A DNA stretch of 64,000 nucleotides, from positions 39,738-103,737 of the IMG/VR virus record IMGVR_UViG_3300005264_000005; one strand, given 5' to 3'. This document shows, one piece after another, positions 16,492-24,631 of the stretch. Under the pieces are notes generated by a model, which saw only the letters and a program-made list of their open reading frames with translations, ran no database searches and was not told the origin of the DNA. The stretch comes from a virus. The stretch's first letter is position 1; each line of letters opens with the position of its first letter. Position numbers and translations under genes: made by a program.

Positions 16492-17051
16492 AGGCTAAAC
16501 TTCACTAGTATTTTAATTAAAAATAATAACTCTTCATCACTACTTGCAAACATTACACCTTTAACATGCTCATTATAAAGATATTTAATACTCATGCAAG
16601 GAATGCTCTCACCAATAGCAAGCCCAAGGCTACTAGGAGAATCGTCTATGAATAGCAGTACGTTATAAGTATTAAATAACTCTTCCTTACCGCTCTCGCC
16701 AATCCATAAATCATCAAACGGTATATTGTTTTCACTTAGCCACCTTAATGTTGCACCGCAACTATCAGGATGTCTATGAGAAGCTATAATTACACAGTAG
16801 CCAGCATCACGTAATGTCTTTACCATATTAGCGGCGCACTTAAACGGCTTATGCTCATACTGGTACATGTGAACTTTCTTAGCAGCAAGTAAAGCTTCTT
16901 CTTTAGTCATGTAATTTGTATAAAAGCCCCAATCGCCATTATTACCAGGCTTTGGACAATTAGGATTGATCTTCTTTAACTCTTTCCACCAAGGCTCACT
17001 TAAAGACCATAGCGTAGCATCTATATCTACAACAATGACATCTTTTTTCAC
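16488..17051 (-). CDS. HAD-family phosphatase
   Basis: 187 aa. DIDATLW at residue 9 is the DxDxT motif; ASHR supplies motif II, and FIDDS the acidic motif IV. The layout fits 5'(3')-nucleotidase/PNK-3'-phosphatase-like HAD proteins. Gene order and a 4-base overlap with the kinase suggest a split PNK phosphatase-kinase pair, though a nucleotidase is possible. Confidence 0.7.
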   Translation of the reverse strand: MKKDVIVVDIDATLWSLSEPWWKELKKINPNCPKPGNNGDWGFYTNYMTKEEALLAAKKVHMYQYEHKPFKCAANMVKTLRDAGYCVIIASHRHPDSCGATLRWLSENNIPFDDLWIGESGKEELFNTYNVLLFIDDSPSSLGLAIGESIPCMSIKYLYNEHVKGVMFASSDEELLFLIKILVKFSL

Positions 17052-17215
17052 GGGGCCAGTCCTTTGTCATGTTCAGAGTTAGATAAATCTATTTCTAGCA
17101 TCTTAGCAATCTCTTCTAAATACCACTGCTTATGATGAGCTCCATCTGTTTCAAGAGCATCGAGAACAAAGTTTTCAATTTCATTAGCTGCATTTTGCGT
17201 AAGTTTCTTCTTCAC
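17048..17215 (-). CDS. small helical protein
   Basis: 55 aa from a GTG at 17215 with GGAG upstream; starts (M)KKKLTQNAANEIENFV. The pattern DGAHHKQWYLEEIAKML is common in short phage proteins of unknown function. Its stop overlaps the HAD start. Confidence 0.6.
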   Translation of the reverse strand: MKKKLTQNAANEIENFVLDALETDGAHHKQWYLEEIAKMLEIDLSNSEHDKGLAP

Positions 17216-17230
17216 ATTATCTCCAAGAAC

Positions 17231-17259
17231 AGAAAAGCCCCACAAATAGCAGGGCTCTT
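17231..17259 (-). terminator. intrinsic terminator
   Basis: Minus-strand AAGAGCCC..GGGGCTTTTCT: a 5-6 bp stem followed by a T-rich tract, immediately after the stop of the 17258 gene. Confidence 0.6.
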
Positions 17260-17920
17260 AATTATACATTAGCTTTCTCATCCACTGCTTTTTAACTCTT
17301 GATCTTTTCCAGCTACGTCCTCTGTATCTAGGATGACTATACTCAATCCTTTTTGAGCACTTAAATGTAGCACCATACTCTAATAGAGTTTCACTAGATT
17401 CAATTTGAGCAGCATACCACTCACGCTTATACGGAGTAATGCCACAGTGATTACCTCTGTGCTTTTGCCAGCCGCCACACCATCCTTGACCGCCAGCTCC
17501 AGGTACATAATTAGCAGGTCGCCAATGATAAAGATTTTTCTTTTTAACAACGAAAGGCTTAGTATTCCGTATATCAAACCATAAATCTTTAGCATTTAAG
17601 ATTCTGCCTAGTTCATCTGTAACTCGTAGTTCATTTGGCTCAAATACTGGATCAAGCCAAACATAATATGGGATGGTAATTGGTTCCCATCTTCGAGTTT
17701 CTTCATTCCATCTATTTTCATATCTGTACCTAGTAACATTTCGGCCTTTTATATAAATGCCATCATTGTCACTATGGCTATATTTCTGACAGAATTCTTT
17801 TAGTGAAATTGAATGAGATCCACCGCTCCATATAGAAACAACGGTACCATAATGACATCTGAGGCAGTTAATCATTTCATCATAAGAGTCATAGCTAAAC
17901 CCATTAACAAAATACTTCAT
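17258..17920 (-). CDS. hypothetical basic, aromatic-rich protein
   Basis: 220 aa with many Tyr/Trp/Arg and a Cys/His-containing middle (HRGNHCG). No known domain recognised. Own transcription unit, ended by the terminator at 17231. Confidence 0.5.
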   Translation of the reverse strand: MKYFVNGFSYDSYDEMINCLRCHYGTVVSIWSGGSHSISLKEFCQKYSHSDNDGIYIKGRNVTRYRYENRWNEETRRWEPITIPYYVWLDPVFEPNELRVTDELGRILNAKDLWFDIRNTKPFVVKKKNLYHWRPANYVPGAGGQGWCGGWQKHRGNHCGITPYKREWYAAQIESSETLLEYGATFKCSKRIEYSHPRYRGRSWKRSRVKKQWMRKLMYN

Positions 17921-17987
17921 AATTTTCTCCTTTAGATTAAAATATCTATAGCATACTCATTACAGGCCTTCACTTATTAGTGTTAAC

Positions 17988-18125
17988 TTACTCGTGCCAA
18001 TCCATCCATGCAACTTTAGCATGGCGATACAGCTTTTTAAATGAATACTTTTCCCATAATTCAGGATTAGCATCAACCATTGATCGTGTTTCTTTTCTAA
18101 TTAACTTTGCTCTTGTACCACGCAT
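17988..18125 (-). CDS. small basic protein
   Basis: 45 aa (MRGTRAKLIRK start), helical, with Trp residues near the C-terminus. Ribosome site weak (GGATGTT). Unknown function. Confidence 0.4.
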   Translation of the reverse strand: MRGTRAKLIRKETRSMVDANPELWEKYSFKKLYRHAKVAWMDWHE

Positions 18126-18142
18126 ATAACATCCTTTGTTTT

Positions 18143-18227
18143 TGGAGACAGAAATGGAACTCAAACCCGAAATGCTTTACAGTAACAACTTTACAGATCG
18201 TTTCCTTGTCATTCGGATCATTCTGTC
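18143..18227 (-). tRNA. tRNA-Tyr(GUA)-like, possibly degenerate
   Basis: GACAGAA/TTCTGTC acceptor stem, discriminator T and encoded CCA. Anticodon loop CTGTAAA gives GTA, and a long variable region fits Tyr. The T stem pairs poorly (only about three pairs), so it may not be functional. A better tRNA-Tyr lies at 37844. Confidence 0.5.
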
Positions 18228-18290
18228 AATAAGCTTTTTCTTAAATCCTGAATCCACTTAGATTGATTAGCACAACGCTCTTGCTTCTCT

Positions 18291-18497
18291 TTAGTTAATG
18301 ATAGAAAGGCTTTTTCTTTTCTTCTGCTTAGCTAAACTATCTTTATAGTACTTATCAGGCTCAAATTCTTCAGATACTGCAGCATCACTAGGATCATCTC
18401 TCATATTAATATACGCACTAAACGCACAAGCGCAACCAATAGCAAACTCCTCGAAGCTGACACCAGCTTTAATACAAGCAGTATGTCCTGTAAGCAT
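18291..18497 (-). CDS. hypothetical protein, possibly frameshifted at 3' end
   Basis: 68 aa; residues 12-32 look like a Cys-containing helix. The reading frame stops in an A-rich stretch while the +1 frame continues as a plausible charged helix (LTKEKQERCANQSKWIQDL) to 18218, overlapping the tRNA 5' end. Confidence 0.45.
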   Translation of the reverse strand: MLTGHTACIKAGVSFEEFAIGCACAFSAYINMRDDPSDAAVSEEFEPDKYYKDSLAKQKKRKSLSIIN

Positions 18498-18499
18498 AA

Positions 18500-18748
18500 T
18501 TATTTCCTTTGCGCCATACGAGTTTTATGTGAAGCTTTACGCTTAGCACGGTTCTTAGCTTTTAATTTAGTATTCATACGATTCTTGTTAAAAGTACGAT
18601 TCACTTCAACAACAAGCTTCTTATGTTCACTAAGAGTAAGCTTAGAGCTTTTTGTCTCTTCCACAACAGCTGATTCGTTCTCGTTGGAAATTATTTTTTC
18701 TGGCTCATTCATAATATCTAATAGTCTTTCATCAGGGTTAATAGTCAC
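18500..18748 (-). CDS. small Lys/Arg-rich protein
   Basis: 82 aa with an acidic N-terminal third and a strongly basic C-terminal half, suggesting nucleic-acid binding. Ends 2 bases before the next start. Unknown family. Confidence 0.5.
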   Translation of the reverse strand: MTINPDERLLDIMNEPEKIISNENESAVVEETKSSKLTLSEHKKLVVEVNRTFNKNRMNTKLKAKNRAKRKASHKTRMAQRK

Positions 18749-18749
18749 T

Positions 18750-19353
18750 TTAATGCTCCTTTAGTCCGTATGTAGCACCAAATTCTTTAGCTGCATTAGG
18801 ATCTAGTTTCATGTGAAATTTCTTAGTATCACTTAAAAGTATAAACATATCAGCTTCACTTACAGGAGTATAATTACGAACATCAACGCCTGCATTAACA
18901 CAGTTATTCATTTTATCAAATTGTTGATGCAAGTGTCCACAAATCCAGGGGACATCCAAGTCAAGGATGCAACAGCTGGGATCATGAGCAAGACCAACGG
19001 GGCCAATACCTGGAAAATCAATAAAAGAAAATCTTTGAACAGAACTAAAGCCCGCTCTAATGTAATCGCTCCACTTATAATCTGTATCATGATTACCTAA
19101 AATTAAAATGTGCTGTCCATTAAGTTGCTTAATAATTGATTCTATTCTTTCAAGACTACCAAAACAAAAGTCTCCTATGTGATATGTAGTATCAGAATCT
19201 TTTACAACTGAATTGTGATTTTTAATTAATGTTTTATTCATTTGAGGTGCATTAGAAAATGGCCTCTTTGCATAGCTAATAATATTAGTATGAAAAAAGT
19301 CAATGCTGGTCGGCAGTAAAAAACCGCCGACCAAAAGTACCTTTATTTAACAT
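18750..19353 (-). pseudogene. metallophosphoesterase interrupted by a frameshift
   Basis: Calcineurin-like phosphoesterase: HIGDFCFG, LGNHDTD, GHLH and NAGVDV are intact. The first metal motif is in another frame: an ATG at 19353 with AAGGA upstream reads MLNKGTFGRRFFTADQH then TGA (19300-19302), while the main frame resumes with DFFHTNIISYAKRPF. The family pattern is TADxHF-H-NII, so the two frames belong together, separated by a 4-base excess (TGAC). A TTG at 19334 could start the truncated main frame but would lose the DxH ligands. A GGTCGGC/GCCGACC hairpin lies just before the break. Confidence 0.65.
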
Positions 19354-19497
19354 TTTTAGAATTCCTTCCAGTAAATGTATTAATTAGCTTAAGTGCGATA
19401 ACTAAAACGAAAAATTTAAATTATTAATTTTATCACCACGTAGATTGCCATTTATATTATCTATAACTTAAGGCACTCTCCTCAATTCTGTTTATTT

Positions 19498-20097
19498 CTA
19501 CCGATTCATATTAGCCTTATAAGCACGAACCTGGTTAGATGTAATGCAATGTCCATCTGCTACAAGAATAGCAGCAATTTCATCAGACATAAGACCTGGA
19601 TTCTCATTAAGGCAAGCATACACTACTTCAGCAAAAGTAACAATAGCTTCTACTTCTTCCTCGTAATCTTCATCGTAATCTTCATTACAGTCATCATAGT
19701 GATCACATCCAGCACATTCATCATAATCTTCTTCGAGATCCACATCAATAGCAGGTGTAAGATTCTCAAACAAAGAAGTTAAAGTATCTGCTAAGCTGGG
19801 CTCAGTTTCAACAATTGGAGCTATTGGCCCAAATGAATATATAAAATATTCAACACCATTGCTAGCAGTTTTCTTTGACTGTACAATCTTAGACTTTACA
19901 CCGTTAATTGTTGGAGTAATGCCATGAGCATCAACCATCTCATAAATCTGATCCATAATATCGCTAACCTCATTAAGAGGCGCATCGTATCCAGCACCAG
20001 TAAGATAGTTTGTAATCTCTGACGCACAAACTTCACCATTATCTAACATGGCCCAATTCATAGTAATTCCAACAACATCAATGCTAATTTTTTTCAT
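19498..20097 (-). CDS. hypothetical protein with acidic linker
   Basis: 199 aa from ATG 20097 with AAGGATAAG upstream. An Asp/Glu/Cys-rich stretch (about residues 120-150) separates two helical parts; the last 45 residues resemble a helix-turn-helix. 145 bases upstream of the phosphoesterase without a gene in between. Function unknown. Confidence 0.5.
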   Translation of the reverse strand: MKKISIDVVGITMNWAMLDNGEVCASEITNYLTGAGYDAPLNEVSDIMDQIYEMVDAHGITPTINGVKSKIVQSKKTASNGVEYFIYSFGPIAPIVETEPSLADTLTSLFENLTPAIDVDLEEDYDECAGCDHYDDCNEDYDEDYEEEVEAIVTFAEVVYACLNENPGLMSDEIAAILVADGHCITSNQVRAYKANMNR

Positions 20098-20129
20098 AAA
20101 CTTATCCTTAATTATAAGTATCACTTTAC

Positions 20130-21629
20130 TTAAAGTGAGCTAATATTAAAATCTTCACCTAGCACATCTTGCCAAGTTTTATCGTCACGCCAACAGTTAA
20201 ACCTTGGAATAATAGCAGCCTTCTTAGTAAATTTCTGCGCAAGGATCTTCATTACACGTAATTTATAAACACTATCAAAGTTTTCTAGCGCCTCAGTATA
20301 GAACTTTTCCGTCCACCCCTTGCCAGTTCCAACTTCAAAGACTCTTCCTTCCGAGTCTCGAACGATGAACTTTCCAAGCATAGCTGGTTTCTTAGTACCA
20401 TCACTATTATACTTTTGCTTTTGTATAAGATAACCAATAATAACAACATCAGTTTCAACTTCTTCCTTAGACTTAATCCAAGACTTAGAACGAGTCCATT
20501 CATACTTATGTTTAGGGCGTTTAATGATGATTCCTTCGTATCCAGAGGCGATAACTTCCTTAGACCATACATTGGCCACACTATAAGTTTTAAATCGCTT
20601 AGAATCAAGAATATCAAGCTTAGTAGACAGGCTGTAAGCATGAATCATATTCTTAAGAACTACAAGATCAGCTCGACGCTCTTCATAGTTTTTCTTGCAG
20701 TCTTTTGCTTTCCATTCATTAATTGGCATAAGATCGAAAATAGTAAACTTAAGACGAGATAAGAACTCAGTGCATCTTACGTGATCAGCCTGATATTTTT
20801 CCCATCCCTTACCTACCTTACCACTCTTGCCACGATAGTCGTCTTCAGTCTTAGTAAAATCAAATCCATAAACACTCATGGTGTCTTCAAGATTATCATC
20901 TACACTGCATTCGCCCTCGAACATATAGTCTTCAAAGCTAGTACCGCTAACAACTTTTGCAATTAGCTTAGTAACATCTTTAAAGTTATATAATGGCAGA
21001 CCTTTACGACTAACAGGAACCTTAGCTAAGGTAAACTTCCCTCCTAGGACATCACTGCATTGTTCAACTTCCTGGAAGGTACGCATGCCATTTTTCTTTA
21101 ATTCACCATAAGCATAACCATCAATAAAAGTATCAAGATCTTCTTTCAGAATTTTACCGATCTGATCTTCTGGAGTAGCTAACATGCATTGCCAATACAG
21201 CACAGATCCAGGCCACACAGTATCCATAATCTTACGGCCTACCTTAGTAGATGCAATATCTTTTTTAATGCAGCGCTCATACCATTTCTTCTCAAGGTCA
21301 GATAGTAAATTACTCTGAAGAAAACTATTTATTGTAGCAATAGCAGAATGTCCAGTAATAACCTCATTAACAAGAGCATCAGTAAGTCGAATAAAAGTAT
21401 CCCAAGTAGATGAGCTAAGCTTGTGACTGCAACTTGAAACTGGATTAGCATCAACCTCTTTAAGTTCTTTAATATTAAACTTCACAGTATCACATACAGC
21501 TAGAACTAAAAATTCCTTAAGATGAGGTGTTATTTCATTAACTTTAAGGAGCTTAATTTTATCATTAGTTTTAGGTGTACATTCTAAGAGCTCAAGAATT
21601 TGAATAAACTCAGGAATTCTTTCACTCAT
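20130..21629 (-). CDS. ATP-dependent DNA ligase (T4 gp30-like)
   Basis: 499 aa, the usual length for T4-type ligases. An N-terminal helical domain, then motif I as ELKKNGMR, motif III region FEGECS and FTIFDLMP, motif IV EGIIIKRP, motif V WIKSK and a C-terminal OB domain (LGKFIVRDSEGR). The nucleotidyl lysine is present, but the motif I consensus KxDG reads KKNG, replacing a conserved Asp by Asn. It seals nicks in replication and repair. Confidence 0.85.
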   Translation of the reverse strand: MSERIPEFIQILELLECTPKTNDKIKLLKVNEITPHLKEFLVLAVCDTVKFNIKELKEVDANPVSSCSHKLSSSTWDTFIRLTDALVNEVITGHSAIATINSFLQSNLLSDLEKKWYERCIKKDIASTKVGRKIMDTVWPGSVLYWQCMLATPEDQIGKILKEDLDTFIDGYAYGELKKNGMRTFQEVEQCSDVLGGKFTLAKVPVSRKGLPLYNFKDVTKLIAKVVSGTSFEDYMFEGECSVDDNLEDTMSVYGFDFTKTEDDYRGKSGKVGKGWEKYQADHVRCTEFLSRLKFTIFDLMPINEWKAKDCKKNYEERRADLVVLKNMIHAYSLSTKLDILDSKRFKTYSVANVWSKEVIASGYEGIIIKRPKHKYEWTRSKSWIKSKEEVETDVVIIGYLIQKQKYNSDGTKKPAMLGKFIVRDSEGRVFEVGTGKGWTEKFYTEALENFDSVYKLRVMKILAQKFTKKAAIIPRFNCWRDDKTWQDVLGEDFNISSL

Positions 21630-21632
21630 ACT

Positions 21633-21965
21633 TTACTCCCAGCTAACTGCAGACTGGGCAGGAATAGCAGCAATGCCTTCCACGTACAGTACAATAAACT
21701 TCTTACTAGAATCATTTGCAGCAAGACGCTCAGCTTCAGCTACCGCTAAATTACGAGCGAAGTGAAAGGCGGGGTGATTAGACGCTGAAAACTCATTGTT
21801 GCTTTTCTTAACAGAAGCTACGATATAGCCTCCTGATTTAATTGTCGTATTAATATGTGTACAATTCATTATTTGCCTCTTTTTTTCTTTTTTTCGACTA
21901 TTAGCAATTTTAAAAAATACCTTTCGATATTCTTCACTTGAAACTGGCCAAATATCATTATTCAT
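21633..21965 (-). CDS. hypothetical protein
   Basis: 110 aa from ATG 21965; an alternative ATG at 21869 (MNCTHINTT) has a better ribosome site (AGAGG) and gives 78 aa. The C-terminal part is an alpha/beta domain. It ends 3 bases before the ligase start. Confidence 0.5.
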   Translation of the reverse strand: MNNDIWPVSSEEYRKVFFKIANSRKKEKKRQIMNCTHINTTIKSGGYIVASVKKSNNEFSASNHPAFHFARNLAVAEAERLAANDSSKKFIVLYVEGIAAIPAQSAVSWE

Positions 21966-22029
21966 AATTTAGTTTTCTTTTTGAAGTAGTAAGAATGAAA
22001 TAATTCAAACCCTTTTACATTTTAATTAT

Positions 22030-22215
22030 CTAATCACAAAATCCACAAACAACATTAAAATTATGCCAGATTACTTCATATCGATCATTATCTTCTTGTC
22101 GCTTAAGAACATGAGCAGTGAATCCAGCTTTCTTTTGAGTAGCCTCAATAGTTTTTGCTACAAGAAGTTGCTTAATATTAGCTCGTAAATGAATTACACC
22201 ATTCATTGCTTCCAT
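22030..22215 (-). CDS. small hypothetical protein
   Basis: 61 aa from ATG 22215, preceded by AGGGGAAATAAA. Ends with CGFCD. No family recognised. Confidence 0.5.
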   Translation of the reverse strand: MEAMNGVIHLRANIKQLLVAKTIEATQKKAGFTAHVLKRQEDNDRYEVIWHNFNVVCGFCD

Positions 22216-22216
22216 T

Positions 22217-22585
22217 TTATTTCCCCTTAAACTTATCATAATCTAATTTAGATTCGCATTCTTCAGGATAACATCTTTGACTACCACAATTAGTGCAAGG
22301 ATCAGGTTCAAAAACTATGACTGTATCGCAATGCCTACATTTCCATTCAGCTTGACAGTCCATATACCCTATCAGTTGAACTTGGTCAGTTCCGCATATC
22401 AGGCATTTAGGAGAATTTTTACAAAGAAACTCTCTCCTATTTGTATAGGATTTAGCTTTATTATCAGTCAGCATCTTAGTAATAATAGCATCGGAAGCAA
22501 TATCATCACCATCAATACGTTCATACTCTAAGTTACTATTCATAGCTTCTGATTTAGTTTGTATTCTACTTTTAAGGCTATACAT
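22217..22585 (-). CDS. zinc-ribbon protein
   Basis: 122 aa. Three CxxC pairs (CLICG, CRHCD, CTNCG) in the C-terminal half form at least one zinc ribbon. Start ATG overlaps the stop of the membrane gene upstream (TGATG). Confidence 0.55.
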   Translation of the reverse strand: MYSLKSRIQTKSEAMNSNLEYERIDGDDIASDAIITKMLTDNKAKSYTNRREFLCKNSPKCLICGTDQVQLIGYMDCQAEWKCRHCDTVIVFEPDPCTNCGSQRCYPEECESKLDYDKFKGK

Positions 22586-22788
22586 CACGAATCATATCTA
22601 TGTATAGTAGTAGCTATAAAAAGAAAACCAACTACAAGCGAAAGCATAATAGTTAAAAAAACTAAAAAGCTAAAGCCTGGCATAAACCATAATATGCCTA
22701 AAAATACAAAGAATATACCTGTAAAAATTCCAATAATAACTGGGAATACATCAAATAATGATCTTTTCCACTGGTTTAATTCGTTCAT
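22585..22788 (-). CDS. small membrane protein
   Basis: 67 aa with two hydrophobic segments separated by MPG, flanked by charged ends. It overlaps the phoH stop by one base, so it is probably coupled to phoH. Confidence 0.55.
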   Translation of the reverse strand: MNELNQWKRSLFDVFPVIIGIFTGIFFVFLGILWFMPGFSFLVFLTIMLSLVVGFLFIATTIHRYDS

Positions 22789-23253
22789 TATAATAACTTA
22801 GCTCCTAACTCAGCAAGCTCACTTCTTTCGCCTTTAGTCAATGTTATGTGACCAGCTATACTAAGATTTTTAAACTTATCAACAACATAAGTTAATCCAT
22901 TGCTACTAGAGTCAACATAAGGATTATCAATCTGCTCAGGATCGCCAGTAAAGACGACTTTAGTGCCTTCGCCTGCTCGAGTAATAATAGTTTTTGCTTC
23001 ATGAGGTGTTAAGTTTTGAGCTTCATCTACAATGAGATATTGATCAGGAATAGAACGACCACGAATATAAGTAAGCGGAGCAACTTCAAGCTTACCCGCT
23101 TTTACAAGATAATCAGCAGGAGACATAGATACATCATTTTTATCTAAACTACCCTTGTGATCTCTTTTATTATCAGCCTTGCCAAGTAGAACTTCAATAT
23201 TATCCCAGATAGGTTGCATCCAAGGAGCCATCTTTTCATCCATTGTACCCAAA
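22788..23253 (-). CDS. phoH: PhoH-like PIN-ATPase, exon 2 (C-terminal ATPase half)
   Basis: Codes for MDEKMAPWMQPIWDN, YIRGRSI, the Walker B region IVDEAQNLTPHEAKTII and the sensor FTGDPEQIDNP, all typical of PhoH. It starts in mid-codon at 23253: ...GT|T TTG GGT ACA ATG GAT joins exon 1 to give FLPKTVLGTMDEKM, as in uninterrupted PhoH proteins. Spliced length is 813 aa with the intein and 465 without, normal for phage PIN-PhoH. Confidence 0.85.
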
Positions 23254-23273
23254 CTAATGTTCAATGCAAGTCG

Positions 23274-23969
23274 TTAATTCGCATCCGCAATCTCATACCT
23301 AACAGAATAGCCATTCTTTTTACCAACTTCTTTTTTGATATTGGTCATATCTAAACTGGTCTTCACGCCAAGATTATTTTTAATCCAGGTTTCACAGTCA
23401 GTTTTTATGCCAATAAAAAGTAGCTTTTCTGTTAAGTTGTCAATTAAATTATATACAAAATTATTATTTTTATTACGTTGGTTTTCACTTCTAGTAACAA
23501 TCCTAATATTTCCAGGCTTATAGTTACTATTATTATTAATTCTATCAAGCTCGTAATTAAATGGTTCATCTAATAATAATTCAATCTTAGAATCATTTTT
23601 AATAGAAAACCACAACTCATAAACATTATTAAATTCACACCTAATGCCTCGACCACCATATCTTTCAAAGTCTTTTGCTTTAGGATTATTGCATCTCTGC
23701 AAAATAAACTCATAACGCTTATATATTGTTTTGTATCTATTGCTTTGATTATTTCCTTGTGAAAATGTAATCGGATATTTAAACTTACCGTTTGTTAAAT
23801 TATCAGATGCTATCCTACTAATAGAACCATCCTCAAATTCACAAAAATAAAATTTTGATCTTTTATCTTTAAGATCCTTGCCGACTATTTTTACAATCAA
23901 GTTACTAGAATTAATAAATTTTCTTCCAACGTAATATTTTTTACTTTTATAATTTGTACTAATTTTCAT
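23274..23969 (-). CDS. HNH homing endonuclease, intron ORF 2
   Basis: 231 aa. YGGRGIRCEF followed by YELDRINNNSNYKPGNIRIVTRSENQRNK is the HNH pattern seen in phage intron endonucleases; the N-terminal 70 residues are a beta-rich DNA-binding part and the last 50 look like a helix-turn-helix. It fills the 3' end of the intron and stops 20 bases before its end. Confidence 0.8.
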   Translation of the reverse strand: MKISTNYKSKKYYVGRKFINSSNLIVKIVGKDLKDKRSKFYFCEFEDGSISRIASDNLTNGKFKYPITFSQGNNQSNRYKTIYKRYEFILQRCNNPKAKDFERYGGRGIRCEFNNVYELWFSIKNDSKIELLLDEPFNYELDRINNNSNYKPGNIRIVTRSENQRNKNNNFVYNLIDNLTEKLLFIGIKTDCETWIKNNLGVKTSLDMTNIKKEVGKKNGYSVRYEIADAN

Positions 23970-24031
23970 GACATAACTTCTTGAGATTACTGCTATATGT
24001 CTCCATATAGATCAGACTATATCTTGTTTAA

Positions 24032-24409
24032 TTAATTATTTTTATGAGGACAAATGCCATTATTCTTGTGCTTGCCCACATTGCAATTCATGCAAAGAGT
24101 TTGAAATCCTAAAGGAAAGTTGTTTTTAACTAACCAATAATAAATATTATTATGTGATGTATCATTGCCTTTTCTATGCAAGTTGCCATCATTATTTATA
24201 TGATCTATGGTTAGAAATAAAGGTTCTGTTTCGCCACAACAAGCGCATTCCCATCCATAATGGGTAAATACATCTTCTCTTTGTTTGCGATACTGCTCCT
24301 TTTTTTGCGCTAAACGCTTTTCTTTATTTTTAATATACCACGCTGCACTATCTTTCCTGCGTTTTTGATTATAACAAATACTCTTCATCTTAAAGATTTT
24401 ATAGAACAT
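24032..24409 (-). CDS. HNH homing endonuclease, intron ORF 1
   Basis: 125 aa. ECACCGE, LTIDHINNDG, and CMNCNVGKHKN supply the HNH core with two structural CxxC pairs. The Lys/Arg-rich N-terminal half (RRKDSAAWYIKNKEKR) is typical of intron HNH proteins. It sits between the two P7 strands of the intron. Confidence 0.8.
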   Translation of the reverse strand: MFYKIFKMKSICYNQKRRKDSAAWYIKNKEKRLAQKKEQYRKQREDVFTHYGWECACCGETEPLFLTIDHINNDGNLHRKGNDTSHNNIYYWLVKNNFPLGFQTLCMNCNVGKHKNNGICPHKNN

Positions 24410-24631
24410 TGTTAATAAAATAATAAATTAAACTCTCCCGTTTCGGCCCTACTTTAAAGCCTACGTCTTTCGACTAGTCGTTGAACGTTCTCCTGTTCGG
24501 AGCTTCGCTGCTGATTGTCCATATATCTATAATTTTCAAACATTCACGCCTAGGCATATTTCATCCTTACGTTGTAGTTTATAGATCTTAACTGGAGTTT
24601 CCAGCAATTAGAGAGATTTTATTTGCCCAGT

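Larger units (their letters stand above)
23254..24631 (-). mobile_element. group I intron in phoH, carrying two HNH genes
   Basis: Boundaries fit group I rules: exon 1 ends with U (AAAACTGT), the intron ends with G (ATTAG). The core is visible on the minus strand: TTCAACGACTAGTCG (P3/P7 5' strand, near 24470) and AAGATATAGTCTGATC (P7 3' strand, near 24005). One HNH gene lies between these strands (P8 position) and a second lies after them (P9 position). The core resembles that of the NAMPT intron. Confidence 0.85.

Noticed and set aside
18483-18764. 93-codon plus-strand frame
   Set aside because: Antisense to the basic protein gene at 18500; no ribosome site.
24412-24620. Separate small RNA in the phoH gap
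   Set aside because: The motifs TTCAACGACTAG and AAGATATAGTC show that this is the group I intron core.
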